From assembly GCA_019671135.1 (NCBI GenBank), contig JAHRHY010000017.1:372001-436000 (forward strand): a DNA stretch of 64,000 nt. Reading direction: 5' to 3'. Numbering within the stretch: position 1 is the first letter of the stretch; each line of letters opens with the position of its first letter. The stretch comes from Linnemannia hyalina (lineage: Eukaryota > Mortierellomycota > Mortierellomycetes > Mortierellales > Mortierellaceae). A program made the translations under genes and the position numbers. Under the pieces are notes generated by a model. That model ran no database searches, had not been told where the DNA came from, and worked only from the letters and a program-made list of their open reading frames with translations. Positions 42,503-52,738 of this stretch are shown here, one piece after another.

Positions 42503-45500
42503 GGGCTAAGGGGAGGGGTGTGAGAGAGGAGGGTATGGAGTAGAGAAAGGTAAGGAGAGTGAAAGAGTGTGAGCGAAGTAGGGAAAGGAGGGACGAGTAC
42601 TGCTTTTATACCTGCTCAGAGTGGTCGCGTTCGATCGTTTGGACAGACGCGCCACCATTTTTCCCTGCACTCGATGCCATCCAATCATGCACACCCACAT
42701 TTTCAGGCAAATCAATAAGGTTGCATATTTCCGGCACACCCTTCTTGCCTTTTTTTTTTCTCACCCTCCTTTCTTGTTCGTTGCGTTTGTGACCACCTTT
42801 GCATGACAATTGCATATACCTCTCTCTCACCTTCCAAGCAAGAAGCGATATTCTATTAGAAACACCCCGTTATACATGCAACCTTATTTGCAGTTCGTAA
42901 TACACGAAAATAGCTGACAATGTGTTATGCTCAGGACCCTGCAATGGTCAAAAAGCAAAAATCTTGATTCTTGACATCCCATCACCTCGGCATTTTTTTT
43001 TCCCCTGTAAATATTTGCTCACTTCGGCATCTGCTTTGTCCTTTGCTCCTGTTCGGACAAATGAAAGGATCTTTCGAAATGGTCTCAACTCTTTCGAGCT
43101 GGTGATCTTGGCAGAAAGAGTTATCTGCTGCGAGTTTCCACAGTTGATGGTAGGATTGAAAGACAAAGTGAGCTCAACGGACTTTGAAAAAAAAAGGGAA
43201 TTCGACTTTCAAAATGAGAAGGGGAATTCGACTTTCTCCCGCTCTTACCAAATAGAGAGGGGAATTCGACTTTTGAATTGAGAGCCCCGCCGTCTCACTC
43301 TCCTCCATCTCTGTACCCTCCGCAGTTTTCGGCAACAGAATTGATCATCCTCCTATCTCAATCCCGCTCGCACCCCTTGCTACATAGATCGTTGCCTCCG
43401 AGGGCTACTTGGCTGTAGGATGGGAAGAGAGCCATGTCCCCATTGTGCAAGCACACGTGCGTGTGGTTTTCTATTTCCCTCTGCGCAGTGGAGTCATGGG
43501 TCTAGTGACCAACACGGCGCGTCGAAGAAAAGAGGAGCTGGATGGAGGAGTCCAGGCCAAGTCCTTCACCAAATAAGCGCAAAATACAAATGAGTAAATA
43601 GTAGAAAGGAGGAGAGGGTGACAAGCCAGACATGGTCTATCAACGACTTTGTGTGAGCCAGCGCAAAGCGCGACATTCCGTCCCAACGAATCCATTTTCC
43701 AGTCGCAACGGGATTTGCATTCTCAGCCACGACTTGAAATCACGTTGTTCCCGGCCACACACTGACGACGCCCTTAAGCACTTCAATCATTGATCGTTCC
43801 AATCGTTGATCGTTCCTGAAAGGCTGAAAGTCAAAAAAACGCACTGCCTCCAAACAACAAAAACTGCAGGGGGTTCATTCACGCATAGGGGGGTTGCCCT
43901 TCTGGTTCTCGCTCTCTCCTCTTCTTCACAAAAATATCTGTTTTTGTTGCGCGATGGGCCATGCTGACATGACAAATAGAGAAAGATAGTGTGGGGCTGT
44001 GCTTGTACACACCATCTCCACAATCTAGTACAGTACAGTCTTGCTAATTGCCCGCCCTTTATTTTGGTTCTAGACTTGTAGTAAGTCTTACTCCTGCATT
44101 AAAGTCACGAAGTCGTAGAGAACACGCTGCCAAGGACCATCGTAAACTTGAAAAGAGGCCATTGCATGAGAAATTCGAAGGAGGAGATCAGAGGGAAGGG
44201 CTGAGGAGGTGAAAGGGCGATAAAAGGACAATGGGATAAACTGACGATTCGCCGCAGGAGAGGACAAAAATAAAAAGAGATAGGGATGAAGGAAGGAAAG
44301 AGGAAGGAGGACAGCATCGCCCTCCTCTTACACCTCCTCTCCCTTCCCTTTACAGGTGTCTGCAAAGTCGACTATCGGTTGAAGGTGAGAAGGGATGAGA
44401 GATAAAAAAACCTACTGCGTATCACAACCATTCATACATACAATCACGCAGTTGCGTGGATTGCTCTTGTTCAGGATTTGCCTTTTGCCACATTGCACCT
44501 GTTTTTATTTCTGACAAGCTGTTAGTTCGTAGAATGACGAATGGAAGGGAAGGAAAAACAAAAGGTAAAAAAAGAAAATGTATAGAAGGAAGGGTTTTAG
44601 CTGGCTGACTTTTTGGCTGACTGGGCAATTGCGCCCCGTCCCTTTGAAGAGGTGCATCTCTGTTTGAGCGGCGAAGTACCCTGCGGAGAACTGGAAAAAA
44701 ACAGGAAAAAGGGGATGGACGGGGTGGACAAAAAGACATGGTAGAAGGGGGTATTTTTGAAATCTGCTTGATCTGGCTGTCTCTTTCTTTTCGTTCCCTA
44801 GGGGAAAAATACGGAGAGACAAAGTTCGTAGTAGAAAGACAGCCTGACTGACAAAGGGAAAAGAGTTAAGAATGTGTGGCTGTGCATGAATTTTCATCTT
44901 CAATCCTTCTCTCGCTATATACTGACCTTACTTGCTTTGTCCAGCAATTCTTCCTCGCCGCGAGTTTTTTTTTCTCTGTTGCTATCGTGACATGCTTGTT
45001 GTTGATGTTCGTCATTCGCTTGCTCTTTGCCGTCGCCTGTTGCTATAGTTGATTGTTTCTACACATACGCTCTCGGTTCCCTTCTTCGAGCCAAGAGCTC
45101 TCTTGTCCCAGCCCGACACTGCGCCCCTGATTTTTCCTTTCTGCTGTGAATTCTCGGTCATCACTTGACATAAGAAGTAATTGAGCTACCTGGTAGAAGG
45201 CACCGAAATCTTTTTTCGTCTTGGCCGGTTGCTCCGGGACTGGTTCGTTCTTTGACATCCACGCACCTACACTCCTTCTTTGCATCCCACCTACCACGCC
45301 CACCTTTGCAATTAAAACACCCAGACACGCATCATATCTTCACAAAAGACAAACAGGATGATTAAACGACAATGGCGCGGTGCATTTGGATGGGCAATGA
45401 TCGATGTAACAAATGAAGACCACAATGATCCGCGTTTTTTTTGTTCCGCTTTTGTCTTTCTGTTCCGTCCTGTACGTTTTGTTTGCATCTTTGTTTTTCT

Positions 45501-45989
45501 TCTTTCCCGCTTGCCTGTGGGTGCTGAATAGCACGACCACAACATGCGCATCCCTCTGTACATCGATTGTCCAGCAGGGCATTTTTTGTCCCTTCTGATT
45601 TCACTGCCCTAGAAAAAAAAATTCTTCCAATGCCACTGCCACACCTAAAAATATAATGCACAAATCCCATAGGAATTGTTTGCCCCTTTTCTTGTGTACA
45701 GAAACAGGTGGATGGATGGGCCAGGGCTGGGGACAACAACACACCCGTTTTGTTGTTCGAATTGGGTTGTCCTCTTGGTATAAGTATCCAGGACCATCCG
45801 CCCTCCTCGCCCACCATTTTTTTTGCAGCTTTTCACATCCTCTCGCTCTCTTTCTACTCTGCACATCTTAAAACCTTATTTTTTCTCATCCACGTCGCGT
45901 GTCTCCTTCTTTATACCCCAGCTCTCCCTCCACTATTCTCTCCTTGCATACACCTATTCACTCAACGACGACATACACTATCACCAAAG
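42503..45989. other. Gene-poor region, 3.5 kb
   Basis: No protein or RNA gene is supported on either strand. Small frames have simple-sequence composition. It contains a three-copy GGGGAATTCGACTTT repeat (43196-43274) and CT-rich sequence from about 45820 that leads into the second O-fucosyltransferase-like gene. Confidence 0.5.
43196..43274. repeat. Three spaced copies of GGGAATTCGACTTT
   Basis: Copies start at 43196, 43221 and 43259 with spacers of different lengths, so this is not a simple tandem array. The second and third are preceded by gagaag or gagag and have an extra G. Confidence 0.7.
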
Positions 45990-47684
45990 ATGCAGAAGGA
46001 CATGCTTCCTCAACACAAACACTCCTTCAGCCACTACCCACATCACCACCTCCAAAACTCACAACCCCAAGGAGGGTGGTGCTACCGCCGCGGGTTCCGC
46101 AACCGCACCCTCGTCCTCCTCTTCGCCATCATCTTCCTCTCCTTCCGGATACTCCACACCTCCTTCGAATTCCGCCTCTCCTCTTCCTCTTCCTCAACGG
46201 ACGACCTCGAAGATATCGATTTCGATTTTGAAAACATCATCCGCGTTCCTTCACAACCATCCCTCACCCTCAACCCTGGACCCGTCGAACCAGCATTCTC
46301 ACTCCTCGACCCTAATACCAAATACCTTTCCTACATGCCCTTTGCGGGGATCACCAACCAGTTCATTGCCCTCCAGGGCGCAGCATTCGCGGCCCGTCGA
46401 TTGAACAGGACGTTGATTATCCCACCCATTGTCTCCAACACGCATGATCGAGAGAACACTCACCAGCCCTGGTCACAGTTCTTTGACCTCCCCCGGTTCA
46501 CAGAACTCACAGGCGTCCCCGTCCTCGAATGGTCTGACATCCGACCACTCGACCCGCTGCAGTACCAACTCGGTGTCGACCACGCCTCCCGGTACGGTAA
46601 GGGTCCCCGTGCCCAGGAGTGGTCCGAGTTGGCGCAGAACATTACTTGCCAAATTGTCTATGGCTACGGAGCGCCCGATCTCGATATCAACATCTCTGCG
46701 AAATATTTTATGTGGCATTTCCTCATGCGCCCCAACTTTGTCCGTCCTCCACCCAAGAAGCCCGAGACTCCCCAATATAACCGGACCAAGATCGCGAGGG
46801 ATAATGTCCATGAGGACGATTTGGTGGTGATGGAGGATTTGTTGGCGAGATATAGGGATTATGAGGATCCTAGACCAGAGCAGAATGGCGGGCAGGTGGC
46901 GGTGTTGTTTATGGCGGATATGTTTAATATCAAGGACCCGTTTCATGATGATCGGTTCTGGTTGGAGGCTGGGAGGTTTTTTCATTTCTTGCCCGAAGTG
47001 ATTGAGTATGCGAAGGTGTTGGTTCATGAGGAGACCAATGCAGATGTTATCCATAATGCACTCGATGGTATTATCCAGCAAGCCACCAGTGTCGATGTCT
47101 CTTTCTCTTCCGCCGAAGGTGAAGAACAACAAGAGCTCGACGCGGTCAAAGAAGAATATACCCCTTCCACACCCCAAGAACTCACTGAAACCCCTTCCGT
47201 CACACTTCACACCAACCATAACCCGTACATCGCCATCCACCTGCGCCGCGGCGACATCTGGAAGAAATGCTCCTCCGTCAACCGAGCTGTCTGCATCATC
47301 CCCTTCGACCTCTACGAAGAAGCCGTCTCCCGCGCCCGCCAATCCGCCTTCACCTCCGGTCGCGTCTCCCCCTACCAAACCCTCCCCGTCATCGTCACAA
47401 CCGATTCAGAATCCGAGGAAGATTTCGCAAAGATCAAGGACCTAGGCTGGCACCGGTTGGACCATTCAGGGTATGGCACGATTGAGCGGTGGGGGTTCTT
47501 TGGACCTGCAATGATAGATGCCGTGATTTTGGCGCATTCCGAGGTGTTTGTGGGGAGTGCAAAGTCGACGATGACCCGGGTTGCCGCCTTGAGGCAACAG
47601 GCTTGGTGGGGTCGGACGGCGCTGTATCCCCAAACTGAGGCGGAGACTGTCCGTCGGTCTCATGTCCAGAAGGGTAGAGTTTGA
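45990..47684 (+). CDS. O-fucosyltransferase-like type II membrane protein (copy 2)
   Basis: Intronless, 564 residues. A His/Gln-rich cytosolic end is followed by a hydrophobic anchor (about 36-54, TLVLLFAIIFLSFRIL) and a Ser/Asp stem. The catalytic region has FAGITNQFIALQGAAFAARR and LNRTLIIPP, then YIAIHLRRGDIWKKC, and near the end MIDAVILAHSEVFVGS, all aligned with copy 1 at 636-2357. A TTDSESEEDFAKIKDLGWHR-like block is also shared. The family uses GDP-fucose; the acceptor is unknown. The ATG at 45990 is chosen because it places the anchor near the N-terminus. In-frame upstream codons would add about 94 residues of leader-like sequence; ATG 46002 is also possible. Confidence 0.85.
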   Translation: MQKDMLPQHKHSFSHYPHHHLQNSQPQGGWCYRRGFRNRTLVLLFAIIFLSFRILHTSFEFRLSSSSSSTDDLEDIDFDFENIIRVPSQPSLTLNPGPVEPAFSLLDPNTKYLSYMPFAGITNQFIALQGAAFAARRLNRTLIIPPIVSNTHDRENTHQPWSQFFDLPRFTELTGVPVLEWSDIRPLDPLQYQLGVDHASRYGKGPRAQEWSELAQNITCQIVYGYGAPDLDINISAKYFMWHFLMRPNFVRPPPKKPETPQYNRTKIARDNVHEDDLVVMEDLLARYRDYEDPRPEQNGGQVAVLFMADMFNIKDPFHDDRFWLEAGRFFHFLPEVIEYAKVLVHEETNADVIHNALDGIIQQATSVDVSFSSAEGEEQQELDAVKEEYTPSTPQELTETPSVTLHTNHNPYIAIHLRRGDIWKKCSSVNRAVCIIPFDLYEEAVSRARQSAFTSGRVSPYQTLPVIVTTDSESEEDFAKIKDLGWHRLDHSGYGTIERWGFFGPAMIDAVILAHSEVFVGSAKSTMTRVAALRQQAWWGRTALYPQTEAETVRRSHVQKGRV

Positions 47685-47915
47685 AGGAGAGGTGCGTGTG
47701 AAGGGGGAGGAATCATGTTAGCCTTAATCTAGACGGCATTGTATAATACCATTTTGCATATTTTTTTTTACTACCCATTACACCCCCCATCGCATGCCAC
47801 GAAAGACGCGTTTCATGTTTGTATGTAATGTTTACTTGTTTATTGAACAAAAACAGGGTTTTGGAGACTGAAGGCCTACCCCCCCAGTTTTTAACTTTTT
47901 CTCAGTCCTTCACTT

Positions 47916-48648
47916 CTAAGCAGCTTTAACATGCAAGATGCCAAAAAGCGAAACAAACAACGCCAAAGCATTCAAGCCTACGCGTCCATATTGGTTCCTA
48001 TTCCACTGGGCCATCTTCTTTCCAATCGTTCCATCATCACGTCCAGTCTTGTTCATTTCAAAGAGGGGTCCGTTGATGGGAAGAAAGAAGGCGGCGGTGT
48101 AGGGGAGGATGGAGGCCATGATGAGGGAAGAATAGAGGAAGAAGCGGTTCTTGGTCTTATAATAGATGTAGGACCCGCCTAGGACGCTTACTGCGATCGC
48201 GGAGACTTGGATCGCTGTTCGAGTGTGAAAGGGTTGGCAGAGTAACAAGGGAGGGACGAGAATGATTAGATGGGAATTGTCAGGGGAGGCGTTTGTGAAC
48301 ACATATGATGAGATAAATAAGCAAACAACAACCAAATGCAATACTTGTCTACTTTGTCTTTCGCTCTCTGTTTCTTGTTTCTTCAATCAGATAACCTTTC
48401 TTTCATTTAGACCCCCAGACAACAAAAACAAAAGAAGGTTTCTTACACATGGCGGGAAAAGCGGTCTCGCACCAGACGGCAAGGGAGGAGGAGGAGGGGG
48501 CGAATTTGGCGAGGGCGGGCATAATCATGGCGTTGTAGGATAGTCCAGCGCCTGTGGCGATGCCCATGGAAGCGATGGTGATTGATTTGGTGAACAGGAG
48601 AAAGTTTTCGCCGGTGAACACCGAGCTGAAGTAGTGTGGCAGCGACAT
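47916..48648 (-). CDS. DUF1772-type small membrane protein (copy 1)
   Basis: Two exons on the minus strand, 48648-48447 and 48214-47916, give 166 residues with four hydrophobic segments. Conserved features include GAGLSYNAMIMPAL, the split S/IQVSAIAVSVLGG, LYSSLIMASILPYTAAFFLPIN and WNRNQYGRVGLNALA near the end. This is the pattern of DUF1772 (PF08592), membrane proteins of mostly unknown role that include some anthrone oxygenase-like enzymes of fungal polyketide pathways. No polyketide cluster is present. A paralogue at 51217-51885 has the same intron position and phase. Confidence 0.8.
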
Positions 48649-49686
48649 ATCTTGGTTGTTATATGTGTGAGGGAAGGAGATGTAAAGGGTGGAGTGTGAT
48701 GATGTGATATGTGAAGAGCGAGGTGTGAGAAGGAAGGAAAAAAAAAAAAGAAACAAAATGTGGGAGATGCGACAGTATTTAGGTGGAAAAAGGAGGGATG
48801 GAGTTGCTTAAGAGGAAGAAGAGTTCGGACATTAGACGAAGGAGTGAAAATAACCATTTTTGGGACGAGCTCTGCTGGTGTAAATTACGTTCAAGAGGCC
48901 TGGTTGTATACATTAGTCAATTTTGAGAGGATGTTCGTAGTGCCTCGTCTCGGATACATTGCTTATCCTTGTTTGTCTTCTACCCTCTTTATGAATGTGA
49001 ACGACGACTGTCGATCCTCTCTTTGTTCAAGGAAACGGAGTTGATGAACTGCGTGAACGAAACAAACAATTGAACAAAGGCAGGGTAACAACAGCCTCTA
49101 TCATTCAAACTCCACATTGAACGACACCCTAGGACTACAGTTCCTTGAAAAGGTAATTCTTTTCACAGTCCTACTCTTGACCAATGCCAGTCTGGAGACT
49201 CTTGACCAGATACAAAGTATTTCTGTCACCATATCGGCCCGTCAGGTCCGCCACCGGAACGGTACCTTTCATGCAAGAGTTCATCGTCATCTCTGTAGGA
49301 TCTGGGATCTAAACAAAAAAGGCGCCGTAACTTCATCATCTAGGACAGCCTAGGAGCCGGGACTCTCTCTGTCTAGTAGGCTATAGGTGTTCAAAGCATA
49401 TTTAGTAGGAAAGATACGCGATGGACGTACATGAAGAGGATCGGAAGAAAGCGTGCGAGATAGCGGGACAAGGGCTCCACCCTGAGTTCGATCTACAGGA
49501 CTTGTGATATGAAAAAGAAGGTTTACGAGTCACAAAAAAAAAAAGGTTGTCAGCGAGGACAAAAGAAAAGTGTGATTTCAAATGAGCTGCGATTCGCTCT
49601 CTCTCTCTATTTCTCTCTTCACTTCCCTTCGCATTCCTGTTCACTTTCATTCAGGCCACACTCATCAACAACACAACCAAGCAACA
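48649..49686. other. Divergent region between DUF1772 copy 1 and CFD1
   Basis: About 1 kb with no supported gene. A CT-rich tract (about 49595-49660) precedes the CFD1 ATG. Confidence 0.5.
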
Positions 49687-50961
49687 ATGTCAGTCCAGCA
49701 ACCCCCACAACTCGACGGAGTCAAACACATCATCCTCGTCATGTCCGGAAAGGGCGGCGTCGGCAAATCCTCAGTCACCACACAGTTGGCCCTCTCGCTC
49801 ATAGCAAGGGGGAAAACCGTCGGAGTCCTCGATATTGATCTCTGTGGACCCTCTATCCCCCGCATGCTTGGTCTTGATGGCAAAGGTGTCCATCAATCCT
49901 CCGCTGGGTACGCTTCTATTAATCGTTATTCGGAAAAATCTTCGTTGCTGCTGTATTTATCTGCGCCATGGTTGACTAATTTGTATTCTTGACTCATATG
50001 AATATCGATTAGATGGGTGCCGGTGTTTGCGGATGAAAAGAAGCAGCTGTGCTGCATGTCGATTGGATTCATGCTCGAGAACAAAGATGACTCTGTTGTC
50101 TGGCGTGGGCCTAAGAAGACTGGTATGTTTTCGAAGGTTCTTTCTTAGTAACATGTGGAAGCATTTCTTGGTCGATAGCCATATGACTAACAGCTCACTT
50201 TTGTCAATTGGACCAACAATAGCTATGATCCGCCAGTTTTTGACGGATACTTGCTGGGGCGAGCTGGACTACTTGATCATCGACACACCACCAGGTACGA
50301 AAAGTCATACAGGGTAGACACATACATCCCAGCTCCTTGCGCATGGATCAGGACCATTGCTAAAGCGACTAACCGATCCATCCTTGGTTTTCGTAATTAA
50401 TTAGGCACATCGGACGAGAATATCTCGATTGTGGAGCATTTGAAGGCATACAACCCAGACGGAGTGGTGTTGGTGACGACCCCTCAGGCAGTGGCTCTGG
50501 CCGATGTCCGGAAACAGGTCAGCTTCTGTCATCAGGTCGGCGTGCCCATCCTCGGCCTTATCGAGAACATGAGTGGCTTCATCTGCCCCCACTGCGCTGT
50601 AAGTTCTTCATTTGTTGTTTTCTCATTGTCGTGCAAAGTGTGAAGTATCAGTTGATAGAACACGAAACTAACATTTGACAAATCTACTTTCTTTTTCTCT
50701 GTTTTTCCTACTGGATCAACCAATCTTCTTCAAACCGGATTATACAACATCAAAAAGGAATGCAATAACCTGTTCTCTGCGGGAGGAGGAGAGGCCATGT
50801 CAGAGGAATTTGCATTGAACTTTTTGGGTAGGGTGCCCATCGACCCTACTTTGACGGCGATGGATACCGATCTGGTGAAGCAGTTCCCTACCTCGTCGCT
50901 GTTCCCTGTCTTTTCCAAGATTACCGACAAGGTCGAGGAATTCGCCACCCGCTCCCAGTAG
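49687..50961 (+). CDS. CFD1: Cytosolic Fe-S cluster assembly P-loop scaffold Cfd1/NUBP2
   Basis: Five exons, 49687-49907, 50013-50122, 50223-50294, 50405-50598 and 50758-50961, give 266 residues. The deviant Walker A is GKGGVGKSS (residues 21-29), followed by [22 protein letters not shown] (across an intron) and GLIENMSGF. The cluster-binding cysteines are CPHC (195-198), with Cys201 just across the last intron ([11 protein letters not shown]). The absence of the N-terminal ferredoxin-like cysteines of Nbp35 points to Cfd1/NUBP2, which pairs with Nbp35 to assemble 4Fe-4S clusters for cytosolic and nuclear proteins. All junctions are in frame. It lies between the two DUF1772 paralogues, which are on the other strand. 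Confidence 0.92.
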
Positions 50962-51216
50962 ATTCAACTTGTGGAGTGCAGAGATGATGCAGTGATATCC
51001 AAGCGAGTTTACCATAGACAACAAAATAAACACAGAATGTACAATATGAAACGATACCGATACTTATGTGCGATGTTTGTATTTATGTATTTTTGGGGTT
51101 CTTTTGGTTTTTGAATGCCAACTGATTTTCGTCCAAATCTAGACCTGCCCTCTCTCTCAATCCTGCAAATCATCTCCATGTTTCTGTTGATATTCCCTCC
51201 TCCTCCCCCATCCTTT

Positions 51217-51885
51217 CTACTTCAACAAAACACCCCCAACACGCCCTGAAGGTCCCCTCAACGCCCCATAAAGCATCAAAACCAACGCCCCATAACTAAT
51301 CACCGTCCTCCCAAAATGCAGTGCGTCCCACCGGATCAACATCTCCTCAACCGGTCGATCGCTCCCACCATGTTTCCGGATCTCGAGCAACTTGTTGTTG
51401 ATGGGGAGAAGGAGGATGCGTGAGTAAGGGATGAGGGAGGTCATGAGGATGGCGGAGTAGAGGTAGTAAGGGTTTGATGTCTTGGAGAAGAGGATTAGTC
51501 CGCCCAAGGCACTCAGCACCGTTGTTGTTATCTGCAGCGCTATTAGACGTATTATCGTCAAAAAGAAGAGTGATAAAAAAAAAGTGATGTCAGTGAAAAA
51601 GAGGGCGTTGTCGTTATTGTTTTTCTCATGAAAAAAACCTATACCTAAGAAAAAAAAAAAAAAAAAAAAAAAAAGAGGAAGCATACGTTTGGCGAGGAGG
51701 GACATCTCGGCCCAGACGGCGAGGGAGGAGGCAGAGGCAAACTTGCGGAGGGAGGGCATGACGATGAGGTTGTAGTTGAGGGATGTGCCTGCAAAGATAC
51801 CGATCGACGAGATGGTGAGGACTTTTGTGACGAGGAGGATGTTCGAACTGCTCGCGAACGCCTTGAACTCGTGTGCTACCGGCAT
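51217..51885 (-). CDS. DUF1772-type small membrane protein (copy 2)
   Basis: Two exons on the minus strand, 51885-51687 and 51539-51217, give 173 residues. It parallels copy 1: GTSLNYNLIVMPSLRKFAS, LAVWAEMSLLAK, then across the intron LQITTTVLSALGG, LYSAILMTSLIPYSRILLLPINNK and IRWDALHFGRTVISYGALVL. Four hydrophobic segments are visible. The intron interrupts at the same place and phase as in copy 1 and contains a 25-A run (51650-51674). The ATG at 51885 aligns with the start of copy 1. An open frame continues upstream but is simple-sequence and not supported. Function unknown. Confidence 0.8.
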   Translation of the reverse strand: MPVAHEFKAFASSSNILLVTKVLTISSIGIFAGTSLNYNLIVMPSLRKFASASSLAVWAEMSLLAKRMLPLFFFFFFFFLGIGFFHEKNNNDNALFFTDITFFLSLFFLTIIRLIALQITTTVLSALGGLILFSKTSNPYYLYSAILMTSLIPYSRILLLPINNKLLEIRKHGGSDRPVEEMLIRWDALHFGRTVISYGALVLMLYGALRGPSGRVGGVLLK

Positions 51886-52738
51886 TGTTGTTGTCCTTTT
51901 TTTGTTTCGGTGGCGGTGGTGGTGGTGGTGTATGAGTGAAGGTAGTGAGGTTGGATTGTGGATCGCTCCTGTATTTTTGTGAGAGTCGAGGCCTTTGTCC
52001 TTGCGTGTGAGTTCCGATCCTGGGTCCTGCTTGACGAGACTTGACTTGGGGCGGATGGGCGGTGGGAATAGTTTGTTGAACTGTGCTCCTGTGAAAAAAA
52101 GAAGGAAAAGAAAAGAAGAATGAGAAGATCGGAAGGGAGGTGGAACAAAAGGGGAAAAGAAGGAAAGCGAAAAGGAGGCGGGTGAAGGGAAAAGAGAGAC
52201 AAATGGCAAATGTGATATGATATGCAGAATGATGAGACAACGAGTGACGACACTATGCTATTGGGGAATAAGGAGGAGGGGTGGATTCCAATGCCTGCTC
52301 CGGCGAAGGATCACAGTCGCCTCACTTGCTTATACCATAGTAGTAGCAAGTGCTAGCAAAGCATCAAAGGTCAATTGCCTGACCTGACCTGGTCCATCGT
52401 TCCTTCTTGCTCTTTTCTCCTTTCCTCCGTGTGCTATACGCATGGACGCATGTCCGTTATTGGGCGAAATGGCTTGTTCGTCAGGTGACGACGCTTTATT
52501 CTCGCTAGTGCAAGCACACATACTTCGTCTGCCTTTGCGGGATTTTACATCAAATTGCCTCAGGCTTTTGCCTGTCTGCCTGTCTGTCTGCCCTCCTTGA
52601 CAAGTTCCCACCCTTCATCTCCAACCTCCCTTTCCCACTTTCCTTTTCTTCAATTGCCTCTTCTCTTTTTCTTCTCCACACTTCCGATACTCTCTCACTC
52701 CCTCTCACCCACACCTGCACAACAAGACAAGAACAAAA
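51886..52738. other. Intergenic region
   Basis: Divergent upstream region for DUF1772 copy 2 and the Ser/His/Gln-rich gene. It contains GGT repeats near 51910-51930 and pyrimidine-rich sequence before 52739. No gene is supported. Confidence 0.45.

Noticed and set aside
45708..45989. Upstream in-frame extension of O-fucosyltransferase copy 2
   Set aside because: It would bury the membrane anchor 130 residues in. The sequence is CT-rich leader-like and copy 1 has no counterpart.
42503..45989. Search for tRNA or small RNA genes in the gene-poor gap
   Set aside because: No A-box/B-box pair with a cloverleaf-compatible acceptor stem was found by eye.
51886..52209. Upstream extension of DUF1772 copy 2 by about 108 codons
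   Set aside because: The extra residues are simple Phe/Ser/Pro-rich leader sequence, and the paralogue starts at the position matching 51885.
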